6,992 bases of DNA from Candidatus Zhuqueibacterota bacterium 4484_219 (GTDB lineage: Bacteria > Zhuqueibacterota > JdFR-76 > 4484-219): contig MZGM01000142.1 of NCBI GenBank assembly GCA_002085035.1, positions 1 to 6,992 of the forward strand. The letters are read 5' to 3'. Made by a program: the position numbers and the translations under genes. The notes under the pieces were generated by a model, which was given only the letters and a program-made list of their open reading frames with translations, searched no databases and was not told the origin of the DNA. Positions 6,298-6,992 of this stretch are shown here, piece after piece. Within the stretch, counting starts at the first letter, position 1; each line of letters begins with the position of its first letter.

Positions 6298-6809
6298 GAG
6301 AAATTCGGGATCTGGAGTCGGCCGAAATTGCAGTACGGGCGGCACTCACTGGCCATTTAGTTTTGAGTACTCTCCATACCAACGATGCCCCCAGTGCCGT
6401 TACACGTCTTATTGATATGGGAGTGGAGCCATTTTTAGTAGCTTCCTCTGTGCAAAGCGTATTAGCGCAGCGACTGGTACGTACAATCTGTAACAAATGT
6501 AAACAACCCTATCAGCTTTCTCCTGAGATGTTAGAACAGCTAAACATTTCAGAATCTTTTAAATCGCATACGTTCTATCGTGGGGCGGGGTGTCGCAAAT
6601 GTCATTATACTGGATACAAGGGGCGAACTGCAATCCACGAGCTTTTAGTCATCGATGATGAAATCCGACGGCTAATTGTTCAAAGAGCCTCCGAAGACGC
6701 AATCCGTGACGTAGGGGCAAAAAATGGGATGGTTTCTCTTCGTCAAGATGGATTGCTCAAGGCAATGAAGGGAGTACTTTCCGTCGAAGAGGTATTACGC
6801 GTTACTTAA
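6294..6809 (+). CDS. gspE: C-terminal fragment of GspE/PilB ATPase
   Basis: From 6294 the frame encodes 171 residues of the C-terminal ATPase half: GEIRD (2-6, end of Walker B region), the His box HLVLSTLHTNDA (21-32), AVTRLIDMGVEPF, VLAQRLVRTIC, the four zinc-binding cysteines as C66-x2-C69 (CNKCK) and C100-x2-C103 (CRKCH), GYKGRTAIHELL (108-119), and the closing VSLRQDGLLKAMKG with VLSVEEVLRVT. All are standard for GspE/PilB. The first usable start codon is the TTG at 6363, which would begin MSTLHTND inside the His box, so it is not an independent gene. It is the remainder of the gene broken at about 6291-6297. The frame has no start codon between the TAA at 6246-6248 and that TTG. Confidence 0.85.
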   Translation: MGEIRDLESAEIAVRAALTGHLVLSTLHTNDAPSAVTRLIDMGVEPFLVASSVQSVLAQRLVRTICNKCKQPYQLSPEMLEQLNISESFKSHTFYRGAGCRKCHYTGYKGRTAIHELLVIDDEIRRLIVQRASEDAIRDVGAKNGMVSLRQDGLLKAMKGVLSVEEVLRVT

Positions 6810-6826
6810 TTTTAGTAAAAAGGTAT

Positions 6827-6992
6827 ATGAACCGATATAAGTACAAAGCATGCGATCAGCAGGGGAATGTACAAAAAGGAATAATCGAAGCTAAAGCATT
6901 ACCGGATGTTCTTTCTCAATTGAAAGCACAAGGCTTTTATCCAATATCAATTTCTCGACAGAAAAATTTCAAGCCAGCTAATCCGGTTAGCT
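6827..6992 (+). CDS. gspF: GspF/PilC-family inner-membrane platform protein, N-terminal 55 codons
   Basis: The visible part starts MNRYKYKACDQQGNVQKGII and continues EAKALPDVLSQLKAQGFYPI, then SIS. This is the standard GspF/PilC opening (M..Y.Y.A.D..G....G.IEA....V...L...G..P..I), the short N-terminal piece before the first cytoplasmic T2SSF helical domain. GspF/PilC is the polytopic inner-membrane platform on which the GspE/PilB motor acts. The ATG at 6827 follows the GspE stop by 17 bp; AGG at 6821-6823 is a possible but very close ribosome binding site. The gene runs off the window, so I cannot say whether it is intact or of the T2SS or type IV pilus kind. Confidence 0.88.
   Translation, partial: MNRYKYKACDQQGNVQKGIIEAKALPDVLSQLKAQGFYPISISRQKNFKPANPVS

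Larger units (their letters stand above)
5440..6809 (+). pseudogene. gspE: GspE/PilB-family secretion ATPase gene with internal deletion and frame change
   Basis: Read together, the two halves are one type II secretion/type IV pilus hexameric motor ATPase, the cytoplasmic engine that drives pseudopilus or pilus assembly. The 285 N-terminal codons end at LPTVRG then TAG (6295-6297); from 6294 the next frame continues with IGEIRDLESAE to the normal C-terminus at 6809. In intact relatives about 110-115 residues separate these motifs, including the strand-helix leading to the P-loop (GPTGSGKTTTLY type), the TVEDPvE Asp box and DPDvimvGEIRD (Walker B). All but GEIRD are missing here. The visible 285 + 171 residues plus about 114 give some 570, the usual family length, which supports a simple deletion of about 340 bp of length 3n+1. 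A product could not hydrolyse ATP. An assembly error must be excluded. The gene stands 17 bp before gspF, as in normal T2SS/T4P operons; whether it is gspE or pilB cannot be decided here. Confidence 0.85.

Noticed and set aside
6280..6312. Programmed ribosomal frameshift in the GspE gene
   Set aside because: A frameshift would keep all coding sequence; here more than 100 conserved residues are missing, and no slippery heptamer is seen at the seam.

Overview
The window looks like a piece of a Gram-negative, AT-leaning genome from the Bacteroidota/FCB side of the tree. The best clue is a PorX-type response regulator (receiver plus PglZ/alkaline-phosphatase-like domain) next to tsaE, an arrangement I know from Bacteroidota and relatives. 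It sits downstream of a C-terminal-Phe outer-membrane beta-barrel gene. Shine-Dalgarno signals are mostly weak. I cannot assign a phylum or species; a draft genome from one of the less-sampled FCB lineages would fit.

Layout: two divergent gene blocks separated by about 131 bp (3530-3660). The minus-strand block reads, in transcription order, outer-membrane barrel protein (3529-1982), porX (1923-361) and tsaE (342 to beyond base 1); gaps are 58 and 18 bp, so it may be one transcript. The plus-strand block starts with a membrane-anchored PsbP/DUF1795-like protein (3661-4299) and a TtcA-family PP-loop tRNA thiolase (4329-5090). These end at a strong intrinsic terminator (5134-5165). A 349-bp intergenic region follows, holding four different perfect hairpins and a 26-codon hydrophobic micro-ORF. 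Next come a secretion/pilus ATPase of the GspE/PilB family (5440-6809) and the start of gspF/pilC (6827 to window end).

The most unusual thing is that the GspE gene is broken in the middle. The N-terminal half (MshEN domain plus N2 domain) ends at the conserved LPTVRG motif and is followed at once, in another frame, by GEIRDLESAE. The roughly 110 residues that normally lie between, with the Walker A P-loop and most of the Walker B region, are absent. This is either a real inactivating deletion or an assembly error. The barrel gene also looks damaged or mis-started at its 5' end: its only start is a TTG, it has no signal peptide, and a signal-peptide-like stretch lies just upstream in another frame. 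Two defects in 7 kb fit either gene decay or draft-assembly errors.

By function, the left block is envelope/secretion signalling (PorX) with an outer-membrane protein and a tRNA t6A enzyme. The right block is tRNA 2-thiolation plus a type II secretion/type IV pilus-type motor, whose MshEN domain suggests cyclic-di-GMP control. I see no CRISPR array, tRNA, rRNA, transposase or integrase.
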